DNA of 64,000 nt from Paramacrobiotus metropolitanus (lineage: Eukaryota > Tardigrada > Eutardigrada > Parachela > Macrobiotidae). The DNA is taken from positions 434,001 through 498,000 of the forward strand of contig NW_026570268.1 in NCBI RefSeq assembly GCF_019649055.1, in the 5' to 3' direction. How positions within the stretch are numbered: the first letter of the stretch is position 1; the number at the start of each line of letters is the position of its first letter. This document shows positions 15,913 to 25,978 of this stretch, piece by piece. A program made the position numbers and the translations under genes. The notes under the pieces were generated by a model, which was given only the letters and a program-made list of their open reading frames with translations, searched no databases and was not told the origin of the DNA.

Positions 15913-16189
15913 ACCACACTATCTGGCGCAGAGAAACTTACTGTGGTACTGCGCCATATTATTGCAGGCGCACGCATTATATGCACACTTTTACTTCTAA
16001 CACAAGTTCTCACATAAATTATTTCATAAAATTAAACTGTCATTCAGCATTACCCTCTAAATTATTTTACATAATGAGATGCATGTTCATACATTCAAAG
16101 CGTTCGGATACAATCAGTATCATATTACCAGAGTACCGCAAACCTGCAACACTTGCTGCATTGAACCACTGCTCTACAATCTCGAACTA

Positions 16190-16345
16190 GGTAAATAAAC
16201 TGCAACAACAAACCTGCGAAGTACGCTCGCATGAGTTTCTTCGACAGCGCCTGTCGATTGAAGTTCAACGGGGGCAGGCGGCGTCGGTACTGGGCACCAT
16301 GGATGGACTGGATAGGCATACAGAGATTTTTTGTTATCGTTTAAG
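16190..16345 (+). pseudogene. 3' tail of retrotransposon endonuclease-like domain
   Basis: The stretch matches 9719-9870 base for base with scattered changes (CTGCAACAACAAACC, TTCGACAGCG, TTCAACGGGGG, GTACTGGGC) and ends shortly after the stop region. Only the last ~50 codons of the domain are present. It lies in the same orientation as the copy at 9375. Confidence 0.65.
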
Positions 16346-17262
16346 CGGCTCTGTTTTAATGTATGCACTAAGCACAGTGTAACCGTTGTGATCAAAATAA
16401 TTGGAACGAAAACCGATTCAATAATTCATAACTTTTCAATGCCGCAAGCCAAACTTTATCTGGCAGAAAATTTAAACGCACAATACAATCATCTTTAAAA
16501 TCATTTCTTTGGCCATGTCCGCGCAAAGTGCAAACGCCGTCGAAGACGCTGAAAACGACTTGAGAAAAGGAAAACATCCATTAGGAGAGTCCGACACTGT
16601 TACTCGGATCCACTGCGTGGGATGAGAAGAAAGCGCAAGGAAAAACGCGACAGGTTCGGCAGGTGCAGGTTCCGCAGTACACCACTTCTTCCCGTGGTAA
16701 TGCGACGAGGGACGCGGATCAGTGGTCTGCGTCGTACACAACACCTAACGAACACAAAATGCTCCGTACTGAAAATGGAGTACTTGGACTTTTTGCGCAT
16801 TTCGGCCATATTCACAATATGGATTGCCTACCGGACACCAAAGACCTGGTGTTCTCTGCGTTGCTCCAAAATTTAATGACACATTTTTTTAAAAAATTGA
16901 TTACATGATAATCAGTGCTGTTGTACAAGCTTGTTTCTTTAACGTTTAAATTCAAATCATTTTACGTAGTATTACGCGAATGCATATTTTGTAATGTTGA
17001 TGGCCGTCTGCCCAATAAATAAGTACAGCTTGTACATGAGATTAGTAAAAAAATTGTCCAGTATCCAAATGTGGAATAACACAGAGAATACCATGTCCCA
17101 CAGTCACACGAATTCGAAAGTGTGAAAGTGTGAAAGTGTCCGAAGGCGAAAAGCGTCGAAGCATACGGTAGTTCCCCAGTGAATTCCTGATAATCCCGTT
17201 GTGGGGACATCCAAGTGGATATTACACAGCGGCACTTACTTTGCAGGCTGCCGTTCGACTCT
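16346..17262. other. Stretch with no supported gene
   Basis: Open frames here are short and overlap on both strands without recognisable motifs. Nothing can be assigned. Confidence 0.4.
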
Positions 17263-18068
17263 ACTCGTGGCTCTCGTCTGCCGTACCGACAAACGCCAAC
17301 CATGCCGATAGTGCTTGCATCTCGTCGTCGCTGGGCGTCGGCAGCAGCGCCTCGAGAGCATTCCACACGGTGCTGGCGACATCCCCGTTTAACGGCAGAC
17401 GCATCTTGGCCACGTCGACATCCAGCGCTAGTGGTGTGTTCCGGCAGCTCCAGTAGCGTCAGGTCGTGCAGGGACTTCACCGAGCAGCGGACCAGATAGA
17501 TGGTCTGACACGGCAGACCGCGGCACACAACTAAGTACAACTACTTGTTACGTGGCCAACAACTAGAAACCTCGTCATACCTGTGCTATGTCTTGGGCTT
17601 GCCGCGGCGGACACCCGTCATCACCGTTCAGCGCCACAATAAAATGCCCCTGCCCGTCCACGACATCGACACCGACCACCTGGCCTTGAGAGGCGCGCTG
17701 GTGCTTAGCCTGCGACTCTCGGAGCACCGGCGCCAGCTGTGCTGCTGACACCTGACGATATTCGGCCGGCAACGGCAGACTGCGCTTGACGAAGCGTCCC
17801 GACGCCACCGGAAGCAGCTGCGTCATCGGGGACCCTTCGTTCTTTCGCTTCCCCCGTCCACCATGCTTCCGGCACCGGGAAGTGGAGACGCTGCCGGGGG
17901 ACCATGTCCGTCCAGATGGTACCCGCGTCATCCCGCCCCTGGACAACGAACACCGCGGCGTACCATTGCATAACCGTTAGGTCCACTCCCCGCGTCAGAT
18001 TGATAACGTCCCCAGGCCACCAGCGCCGCGCACCGCCCGGATATCCACGGCGCGGTATTTCTACTGGG
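17263..18068 (-). pseudogene. Unrecognised gene with two frame breaks
   Basis: I do not recognise the family. Read on the minus strand, coding-like blocks follow each other. The first is GDVINLTRGVDLTVMQWYAA, then VFVVQGRDDAGTIWTDMVP, then in another frame a block around YRQVSAAQLAPVLRESQAKH and VVDGQGHFIVALNGDDG. A 40-nt GT-AG intron would end that exon. It leads to TIYLVRCSVKSLHDLTLLEL and, after a second frame change, to LPLNGDVASTVWNALEALLP and a TAG stop near 17263. Both frame changes are +1 and no plausible intron covers them, so this is probably a pseudogene; sequencing error at two sites is the alternative. Confidence 0.4.
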
Positions 18069-18493
18069 ATTGTCTCCCGTGAATGCAGTCCCTCCAGGTC
18101 ATCATAACACCACTCTGTTAATTTTTCGGGCTGGGATAGAAAGAGGCACGTTCACCGCTGTTAGCCGACATGGTGCAGTGCATCTACGAGTTAACTGAAT
18201 GTAACTAAGTAAAAAAATTAACTAATAGTCTTTCAGCAAGATTTAATTACGTTATTTACGTACTAGTGCCGTTTAATTATTTTAGTTAAAATAATCACAC
18301 TTTTTGGCACTAGATGGTATGTATCGACGCGTATGAGCGCATTATACTGTTTTTAATGACATGCATGCCTAAATATTTCACTAAGAAAAGGGAATTCGGC
18401 ATAAAAAAAAACAGTTTCAACGGCAGCCTCCCAAAAAGAAGACTAGTAGAACACAATGTCAAACCAGACAAACCCAGCGCAAAATGAGAAAAC

Positions 18494-18592
18494 TGCGGCC
18501 GACCCACGTTGTAGTTCCAGGAGCCGGCGACGGGGAGCATGACGAAGCCGAGGAAGCGGTCGGACAGCAGCATCTGCACCTTCTCGCCACAA
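18494..18592 (-). pseudogene. Displaced fragment of PRPF8 exon 6
   Basis: About 95 bp in reverse orientation match PRPF8 positions 4518-4611 with only a few differences ([14 protein letters not shown], then F to V, then [14 protein letters not shown]). Homology starts and stops abruptly within the exon. It lies just beyond the stop codon of the NDC80-like gene. It is too short to function and is best explained as a template-copied or transposed segment. Confidence 0.85.
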
Positions 18593-18620
18593 ATCACAGG
18601 TATGGCAAAGGACACGGCGT

Positions 18621-19812
18621 TCAGGCGTCGGCGCTGGGCGGTCCACCGGGAGTCATCGCGGGCTGCAGCGCAGCAGCATCCGGCACAGCGTCACCAGGAG
18701 CAATCGCCACACGGCCCACACCCGACTGCTCGGCCAACTCGGCGTCCTGACGGATGGGCACAGCGATCGGACGGGGGACGACGCGGGGCTTCTGGTTGGC
18801 ACGCGCAGCCTGGCCAGCCGCCTCCCGGGCGTCGACGGCGCCAGCATCTCCCGCGGCGCGATGCGCCTCGACTGCCTCCCGCAGCCAGTCCAGGAATCCG
18901 CACACCGTCGGCCAGGACGACGGGATATTGGGAGCCTTGAACGTGTTCGGCGTTAACTTGCGGAGGTATGGATAGCCCATCTCGCGGGCCCGCTGGGCCA
19001 TGGTGGCTGGCAGCAGCTTCTCGGCCGGATCCGAGTGGGCAGAGAGAATGCCATCCAAATGAGAAAAAATCTGGCGCAGCATGGCAAGATCCATGTGCAG
19101 CAGATGCTGCAACTGTAGGCGATCTCCCTTGGGATGCTCCCAATCGAAATTGTGCGCTTCCAAAACCTACGGCGAGCAAATAATTAGGCTACGACAGTAG
19201 AACATTTTCCAATAGCCTGATAAGATATCGCCGTTAATGAAGCTGGCTACTGTAGTGCGATAATGATAATGATACTAAGCGGCTAGATACGCTGTACTCG
19301 TACATTCAGCAGTTTCCCCATCGCTTCGCGCCGCCAGCGCTTATCCGTCAGCGGACGGGGATCCTCCACTGCACGCGCCGCAGCGGCCAGCGGGGGTGCG
19401 GCATCGGACGGCGGGAAGACGGTCAGTCCCCGATCCCACCTGCGCAACAACACAACTGCAACGACGCGCCTTCAGCCAGTCACACGCGCTACATTCTGCA
19501 GCGTCAATACTCCACTGGATGTTGATTGCACCTCCCCACAGCACGTATACGCAGCTCTCACACAGATGGACACGTTGGCAGCACCATGGCTGTACTACCT
19601 GCTTCACGCCTCAACTGGCCAACGTACCTCTGCGCGAGCGGGGTGGACAGCGGGATCTCGGCTCCCTGAAACATCATGAAGCGGGGAAGATCGGGAGAGC
19701 TGACCGAGGCATTTCGCGGTTGTGCTGCGCGGATTACCACCGTCCGCGGGCCCGACGGGACGGATTGAGAGCGACGCAGTGCCCGGGGCACCTGCTTCAC
19801 GTATGTGCCCAT
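18621..19812 (-). CDS. NDC80/HEC1-like protein: N-terminal tail and CH domain only
   Basis: NDC80 is the outer-kinetochore microtubule-binding subunit. Exons on the minus strand are 19812-19599, 19368-19304 and 19166-18621, with consistent phases and a stop at 18621, giving 274 residues. An in-frame TGA lies two codons upstream of the ATG. Residues 1-70 form a basic tail ([15 protein letters not shown]) like that of HEC1. Then comes [13 protein letters not shown], matching the conserved entry to the calponin-homology domain, and the domain itself ([65 protein letters not shown]). The long coiled coil of NDC80 is missing and is replaced by an Ala/Pro-rich tail of about 75 residues. It may be a truncated paralogue or a dying duplicate. 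The family assignment rests on remembered motifs. Confidence 0.65.
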
Positions 19813-20149
19813 TTCTCATCCACCAGTCGCACGAATGACGGCCAAGCGAGAAAGGGTATCTCCGGAAGGAAGACACTTTTCAAAGCGGAAGGAATTAAAA
19901 AGTCTGCACACAGCAGTCAGTCTGCAAACTGCAGTGAGTGCTGCACACTGCAAACGAGCCTGTGCGGTAACTGCCTTCTCGCGCAGGTTGCGCATGGCGC
20001 ACTGCTTCTTCCCGATCCTAACAATGACAACAGGGCTTGCGCCGTATTGTCGCAGGCAATTAAGCTGCCTGTGTCGCCGTCGTTTCCCTGTATGGACGAC
20101 CTGTTGCTTTGTAATTGCTCGGCGTTCTGGGTGCTATTACGAGTAATTG

Positions 20150-20520
20150 ATTAATAATAAGCGACCACGGCATACAAATATCTCCAGTATGGCTGCGCAG
20201 CCGTTGACCGATTTCCGTGACAGTTGCACGTTTGGACTGACCGATGGTCCCCACGGGCCCATTGCTTCGAATGCTGAGGGTGCGGAATGTATGGACCATT
20301 AAGGCACAAGGACAGTCTACACTTCTTACACGCTTCCGCCTGTGTCGCGGCCGATCCTGCAGTAGTCAGTACAGTAGTCGATGTGGACCTGCTGTGGGAA
20401 GCAGCGAAAGTATCGGCACAAGTGACATCCCACCGCCCACGCCTTGGCATTCCTCTTCGCCAAGCAATTGTAGTACAGCTGCCTGGATGACGTGCACTCG
20501 TGTCTGGACAGTCTGCTTGC
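20150..20520 (-). pseudogene. Decayed retrotransposon endonuclease-like domain
   Basis: On the minus strand the blocks TTIAWRRGMPRRGRWDVTCADTF and AGSAATQAEACKK (broken by frame changes), then GPVGTIGQ and VTEIGQRLRSHTGD, match the domain at 28270-29105 in order. Frame breaks and premature ends show that it is inactive. Confidence 0.65.
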
Positions 20521-21629
20521 CTAATAATGCGCGGAATAACGATTAAGTATCTTTAGACGCAGCCAAGCAGCGACACGCTGGTCATCGGCGCCGCCCTCTT
20601 GACCGTGTCTCAGCGAATCGGCAACGGGGCTGCTTATACTGCACCCGCCAACCTCAGCGTGCTACTCCAACTTTGGTACATAGTTACAGCGAATAACATT
20701 ATACGATCAGTAGAGTCCCGACGCCCCACCAGTCCGGTGGCCAGCGAGGTCCAGCGGCGGGATAGCTGACGGTGCCGGTGAGGAATTGCCTTCTTCTGCG
20801 CCGGAGAAGCAGCGCCAACCGGGTGGACTTCTTCAGCGTTCGGCGTTATGAAAGGCAACACGCGCACCCCGAGGAGACGCCGATGTTGTTTCAGTCAGGT
20901 CACAGGTGTCAACGTTCACCAGAAATCAGAATAAGTTCAGCAAGTGGAAAAAAATGTTCAACTAAATCAGACACGCTACGTTGGTGTTGGAAATAACGCA
21001 CATCCCGCGGCTGGTGGCCCGGATCAGTGAGCCGGCCACCCGGCACCATGCACGCAAACACGGCGATATACGACATACGTGCCGACTGGCCAGGCCCGCC
21101 GTCGATCGGCGACCGCGTCATCCAGCACAAGTACCGGCGATTCCGGGCCTGCGCCGCGCGACTGGCATGCGCCAAGCGGCCTTCCACGTGCTGTGTAGGG
21201 TCGCAGCGCATGTGCTGATCGTGGTCCAGCGTCTGCTTGTTGTATTGCCGGCAGTGGCGCCAGCAGCGCAGCGGACAGGGCTTGATTCCCCGGGGGCGGA
21301 GTCGGCTGATGGTCAGCCGCCCACGGACACCGCTCGCATGCCGCACAGCGTGTGCGTCCTTCAATCCGTCCGCTGGCCAGCTGGCCAGCAGCGTGGGCTT
21401 GGTTGGATGCCGATGAACGCGCAAAGGTCACCGTGTAGCGTGCCGAATAGCGATGCCGATGAACGCGCAAAGGTCACCGTGTAGCGTGCCGAACAGCGAT
21501 CCCTCCACCGCATTAAGCAGTGGTCAGCGTATGCCACTGACCACTGCTTAATTATACCTACACTGTATATTTGTGTCCACAGCATCGTCATCCAGGGAAG
21601 CGAACTGCCAGTCATGATTACCGCCCCGC
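20521..21629. other. GC-rich stretch open in several frames, unassigned
   Basis: Between about 20980 and 21490 all three minus frames and one plus frame stay open for more than 100 codons, owing to GC-rich composition. No frame shows a recognisable motif. A 31-bp segment (CGATGAACGCGCAAAGGTCACC core) is tandemly duplicated at about 21411-21490. A coding exon is possible but not supported. Confidence 0.35.
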
Positions 21630-21637
21630 GCATTCTT

Positions 21638-21690
21638 GCGTTTCACGCAGATCGAGCTGAGGCCGCCGCCGTCGATCACACGGTAGGTAC
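21638..21690 (+). pseudogene. Displaced 3' end of PRPF8
   Basis: TTTCACGCAGATCGAG, then one small insertion, then GAGGCCGCCGCCGTCGA match the last codons of PRPF8 (4695-4735). Weaker matches to the PRPF8 3' UTR follow (CCTTGTTTTCCA, GTTTTCTCAT, GCGTGGGC and a final AATAAAG to about 21930). It is in direct orientation and probably belongs to the same displaced copy family as 18494-18592. Confidence 0.6.
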
Positions 21691-22404
21691 CGGCTCGATT
21701 CTGTGCATGCGTAGAACATGCGTCCGCATTGTTGTCTCAGCGCGCTCGCCTCTTCCTTGTTTTCCACCGCGTTTTCTCATGTTGCGGAAGGCTGACGGTG
21801 TTTCGGCGGTGTTGTGGGCCGAATTATATGCTGTTCCTGCTGTTTCTTAGCGTTTACTGTGTATAATTCTGTTGTTATTCTCATTTCTCTCAGCGTGGGC
21901 GTAATTCATTTCTGTCACTGGAATAAAGTACTGTACGTGAATAAAATACACCGTTGGATTCGTTGGCTATCATAGACCCGATAAACGTCTTATATACCAT
22001 AATGAACATAATGAGCTAAGATTAATGAACATGACAGGATGTCAAAAAAGACGTAGATTAATGAAAATTAAGTTAGAAAAGAGAATTCATGACTTAGATA
22101 GAAAGCGTGAATTAACGACAACAGAGAAACCAATCTGATCACTGAGAAACGCCAGTGAAGTTTGAACTAGTGTACTTGCCAATGTCGGCACTCGGCACAA
22201 CAAGAAATGCAGCGTTCTTGGCGGCCCAAGCAAAGGTCACCATCCACATTACTTGCTTATACGGGTTTTAATTTTACACTGCAAAGTTGTCCTTCTTATT
22301 TGGTGATGTGCGAAAGCATGCAGAATCTTTTAGGGATATTTACTAATTATACGCATTTGCGGGGGCATTCTGACGCGCGGTCAGAACGGCAAAGTGGCCA
22401 CGGC

Positions 22405-22544
22405 CAGCGGCGTAACGAGCAAAAAGGTTTGGGGTGGGCCACAAGTACTGGCTTTGGGGTAGGCCGTTCCCATAGACTCTATGCTATAACTTTTCGTTTG
22501 GGGTGGGCCATAGCCCCCAAAATATTAGGCTCGTTACGCCACTG
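22405..22544. mobile_element. hAT-type MITE, 140 bp, with 8-bp target duplication
   Basis: The termini are CAGCGGCGTAACGAGC and the inverted CAGTGGCGTAACGAGC, with one mismatch in 16. The element is flanked by perfect 8-bp direct repeats GCCACGGC (22397-22404 and 22545-22552). A CAG start with an 8-bp duplication is the hallmark of the hAT superfamily. No coding capacity remains. The interior has two GTTTGGGGTGGGCCA blocks. Confidence 0.85.
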
Positions 22545-22552
22545 GCCACGGC

Positions 22553-24467
22553 ACACAAGAGGTGGAGAACATGGCATTTACTAATGATACTTCTATATAT
22601 CTGCTGACGCGTGCATCTGCGCCAGTCTGTCGGGAAAACGGCGAACGGTGATAGACAGCTGTGCGGCAAATATTGACTTATCTTCCCGCGTCTGTACTCG
22701 TATTGAAGTAATCTCTTTCCCAGCAAATGCACGAGAATAGCGTTGGCCAAAACAGTTGCATGTATCGGCAAACAAGGTTTAAGGTAAGGAATGGCGCGCG
22801 ATAACCGGCCGCGCAGCTTTTATGCGTTCGTAAATCGGTTTAAGTGCACTGCACATAGCACATATGTACATGTACGCGCATAAAATTCCCCGTGTGACCT
22901 TTGCCCGCCCGCTGCGCATCGAATAGTTATAGCGCTACACTCTGCTCCGTACTGCATGCGTGTTATTTGATCGCTTGATTCACCAGTGTCTGTCCAGTTA
23001 AAGATTACGCGAAAAACGGCCAGTTCTAATACCGGAATTAATCAGCGCGAATTTTATTTGGCACATTCGGCGAGTATGTATTTATTGCATCGGGGAATGC
23101 ACGAGTACCAATGCACTGCAGGCTGAGGTTATGGGCGCGCTCAATCCTTTTGCACTCATTTTTTTTAAAACTGAATACGATACAGTAAATGTTACTTTGG
23201 TAGATTTATGGTTACAAAAGAAAACATAAACGAAATTTTGCTTTTCTGCCGTTATCTTCTATCAGCTGACGCGTCCAAGTTTTTTTGGTATGTGATCGTG
23301 TCGGGATAAAATGGTATAATAAATAATTAACAGGAATCTTTGCCTGCCAATAGAAAAATGGCAGAAAGAACATAGCAAAAGTATGCGTGATATATGACCG
23401 GCGTATTTGCAAATAGGCCGATATGTATTCCATAAACATTCAACGCGGGCCGGTCTGACCAGTAATGAACAACAATAACAAACGTCCTGCGTGTTAAAGC
23501 CGTGTTTAGCCGGGCGCGACTAACCGGATTGTGAGTACAACACTGAAAAATTTTCTGCATAAGGAGCACTACATACACATCTGTACAGATCTGCATTCCC
23601 ATCAAAGTCGCGTATCTAACAAAATTTATTCAGAAGAGTGCATCGCACTCGAATTCGAATTTGTTTCCATTTTTTCTTCAAATTAAATGCATACAAATAA
23701 TTATGTGAGAGATAAAGCGCATAAAGCCGCAGGCTCCGCCCCCTTCTGGGTTTTTGCCCAGCATCGCCAACCAAACAGCACGCGTCGTTGCCGACTTGTC
23801 AGCGCAATGCTCTGGTGCTGTCAGCCACAGCATTTCTCGAATTGTATGTCAGGAAATTCTTTCGCGAATAAACAGAACCCAGCTGATTGCTGAATTAGAC
23901 AAATTAGATACATATTTTTACGGCGGCCGCAGTGACGGTCTGTGTTCTTAAATTTCCACGAGGTGACCTTTAGCCGTTATCATTTGCCCGATACCGCCAT
24001 TTGCCAGGATTATATCCATTGGTTATTCCCCCGGTAACGAGAAGAAACGCCTGTTCGCTGCTCTACAAGCCGACGACAGTAAGTTTCTGGCATTTAGTTT
24101 ATACCATATAATGTGCTTTTCTTACCTAAGCATTATCGTCCATTGGATAGAAATGACTGGTGCTTCAGACATCTTTACTGTAAATACTTGTTGTGGTGCA
24201 TAGTTTGCACTCGTACCACGATACTTATTAAAGGTTTCTAATAATCTTGTTGTGCAGTTAAGTAATCTGCATCGACTTATAATTGTTTATGAGTTATTGT
24301 TGATCGTTGTGCTGCGTTGCTATGATGGTGTCGCACCGTCGACATACCGTATTACTTAACTTTATTGAGTTTTAGAGGACAAATTTTTTTTATAACACTT
24401 TAATCACGAATGTTGGGTAATGTAATACAAGAGTATCAATTAACATTTAACAGAAGAGATTTTAACA
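22553..24467. other. Intergenic stretch without a supported gene
   Basis: Only short open frames are seen, on both strands, without recognisable motifs. I see no RNA gene or transposon end. Confidence 0.45.
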
Positions 24468-24782
24468 TCATTTCCGTTCAGCCAAATGAAAGGCGAGGTA
24501 CACATCTTCCTTCTCTACCGTATCGCTAAATGTACCGAGAACAGAAACTGCATTTCCTCTCTGAATCTCAATACCAATTCGTTGGCGTAAAAACCCTCCT
24601 GAGCGGGGGTTGCCTGTGCTGTCGATAATCTTTCTCGACAGCTCTTTAAAGAATTTCTTCGTCAGTGGTCCGAATGTACCCGTTGTTTCGAACGCCAGCG
24701 GTTGAACTATGTAACGGTCTGTTAGTCCGCTGTATTTTCCTAACTTCCGGTTTTCTCGTATTTCCGCTGCACTCCCCGGCAC
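24468..24782 (-). pseudogene. C-terminal part of retrotransposon endonuclease-like domain
   Basis: A 105-codon open frame on the minus strand corresponds to the last third of the domain at 28270-29105. It contains the blocks LAFETTGTFGPLTKKFF and FLRQRIGIEIQRGNAVSVLG. The upstream nuclease core is missing, so it is a 5'-truncated copy. Confidence 0.7.
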
Positions 24783-25978
24783 CCTGGATGTCTGCGCGAT
24801 GTAGGTTTGGGCGACAATTAGTCAAATAGATAGGTTGATGTCATAAGCTCACAGTTCTTGTTAAGAGATCTTTTGAAACATCCAAACACAATAATATTAT
24901 GGCAGAGTTGCTCATCAACAGTGGACTTTGGCCCCGTCGCGCGGCTCAGCAGTCGAGTCGACACACAGAAACTTTACGCATCCGTTGTTGCGATTATGGC
25001 CACGCACGAGACGTTTGACGTTCAATGAAGACACTGATATCAGTGGGATTATAATACTGGTCGTAGGCGCGTGTTTCCAGAGCAGTTGGGCGCGTTGTGA
25101 AACAGGAATGCCAGTTCGAGCAAGAAAATAGTATACATATGTAACGGAATGCCAACATAAAAGCGTGCAGAGCAGTGTAGCTTTGAATAATTAGAGAATA
25201 CTGAGTATTAGGTCCTGAGCTCCATCTGGTGGGTTTCCCGCGCAACGGTACCTTTGTGCAGTTTGGCCTGTTTGATCAGTTAAACTGCCGATATACCGAT
25301 AAATACTGCAGAAGTACTACTAACATATCAATTGTGATTGTGAATTTCTTGGCATTTCTTGACGGTCTCGCTGGTAATTATTTTTCCCCAACAAATATTC
25401 ACAGTGGATTTTTCCAGGTTGGCGATGTATTTACGGTACATAACGGATAACTCACTAGTTCATTTCAAAGACTATTTAATTATCGTCTGTTTCCTATATA
25501 GTTGTTTTACTGTTCTTATATTTTTCTTGTTATTATTTTGGAAACACTTCGATATGCTGTTGCTTTTATTCAGTCCAACGGCGTGTAACTTTCTGGTTGA
25601 ACGGAGTATGTTATTTTCTTGGTAAAGGGACGCAACAAATGTGTGAGGAGGAGTGGCCTCCCCGTACGCCCGCACTGGTGCGGGTGCTAAGTTGTTTTGC
25701 TGTATTCTGGTGTTGAATTTCTTCATCTGCCAGATCTTCAATCTGGTAGATTCTTCAGTTGCTAGCCATCGTCGTCTGAGTAACTTGCTGCTCTTTTGGC
25801 CCCGCAGCATTCTGCTGCGGGAGCTTCTGTAGTGTCATGTGAATGGGATAAAGTGTGCAGTTGATTGTCGGGTGTCTTGCGTTTCCGCATAACTCGTAGT
25901 AAACAACACTGCTCACTCTGCAGGATAGATTCCGTTTCTGTCTCTGTCCGTGGATTCTTCCTAGATCCACCATCATAA
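24783..25978. other. Upstream region of the GATA gene
   Basis: No coding exon is supported. Near 25660-25830 there are two short GC-rich hairpins (GCCCGCACTGGTGCGGGTGC and CCGCAGCATTCTGCTGCGG) in what is probably the GATA gene's promoter or 5' UTR. Confidence 0.4.

Noticed and set aside
19396-20154. 252-codon plus-strand open frame
   Set aside because: It is antisense to the NDC80-like exons for part of its length, has a biased composition and shows no motif. It is best explained by GC-rich coding sequence on the other strand.
20981-21484. 167-codon plus frame and overlapping 148-171-codon minus frames
   Set aside because: Four frames are open together in a GC-rich stretch and none shows a recognisable domain or start context, so no gene is called.
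7315-21490. Possible CRISPR array or prokaryotic operon signal
   Set aside because: Repeats here are contiguous satellite monomers without unique spacers, and all genes are intron-containing eukaryotic genes.
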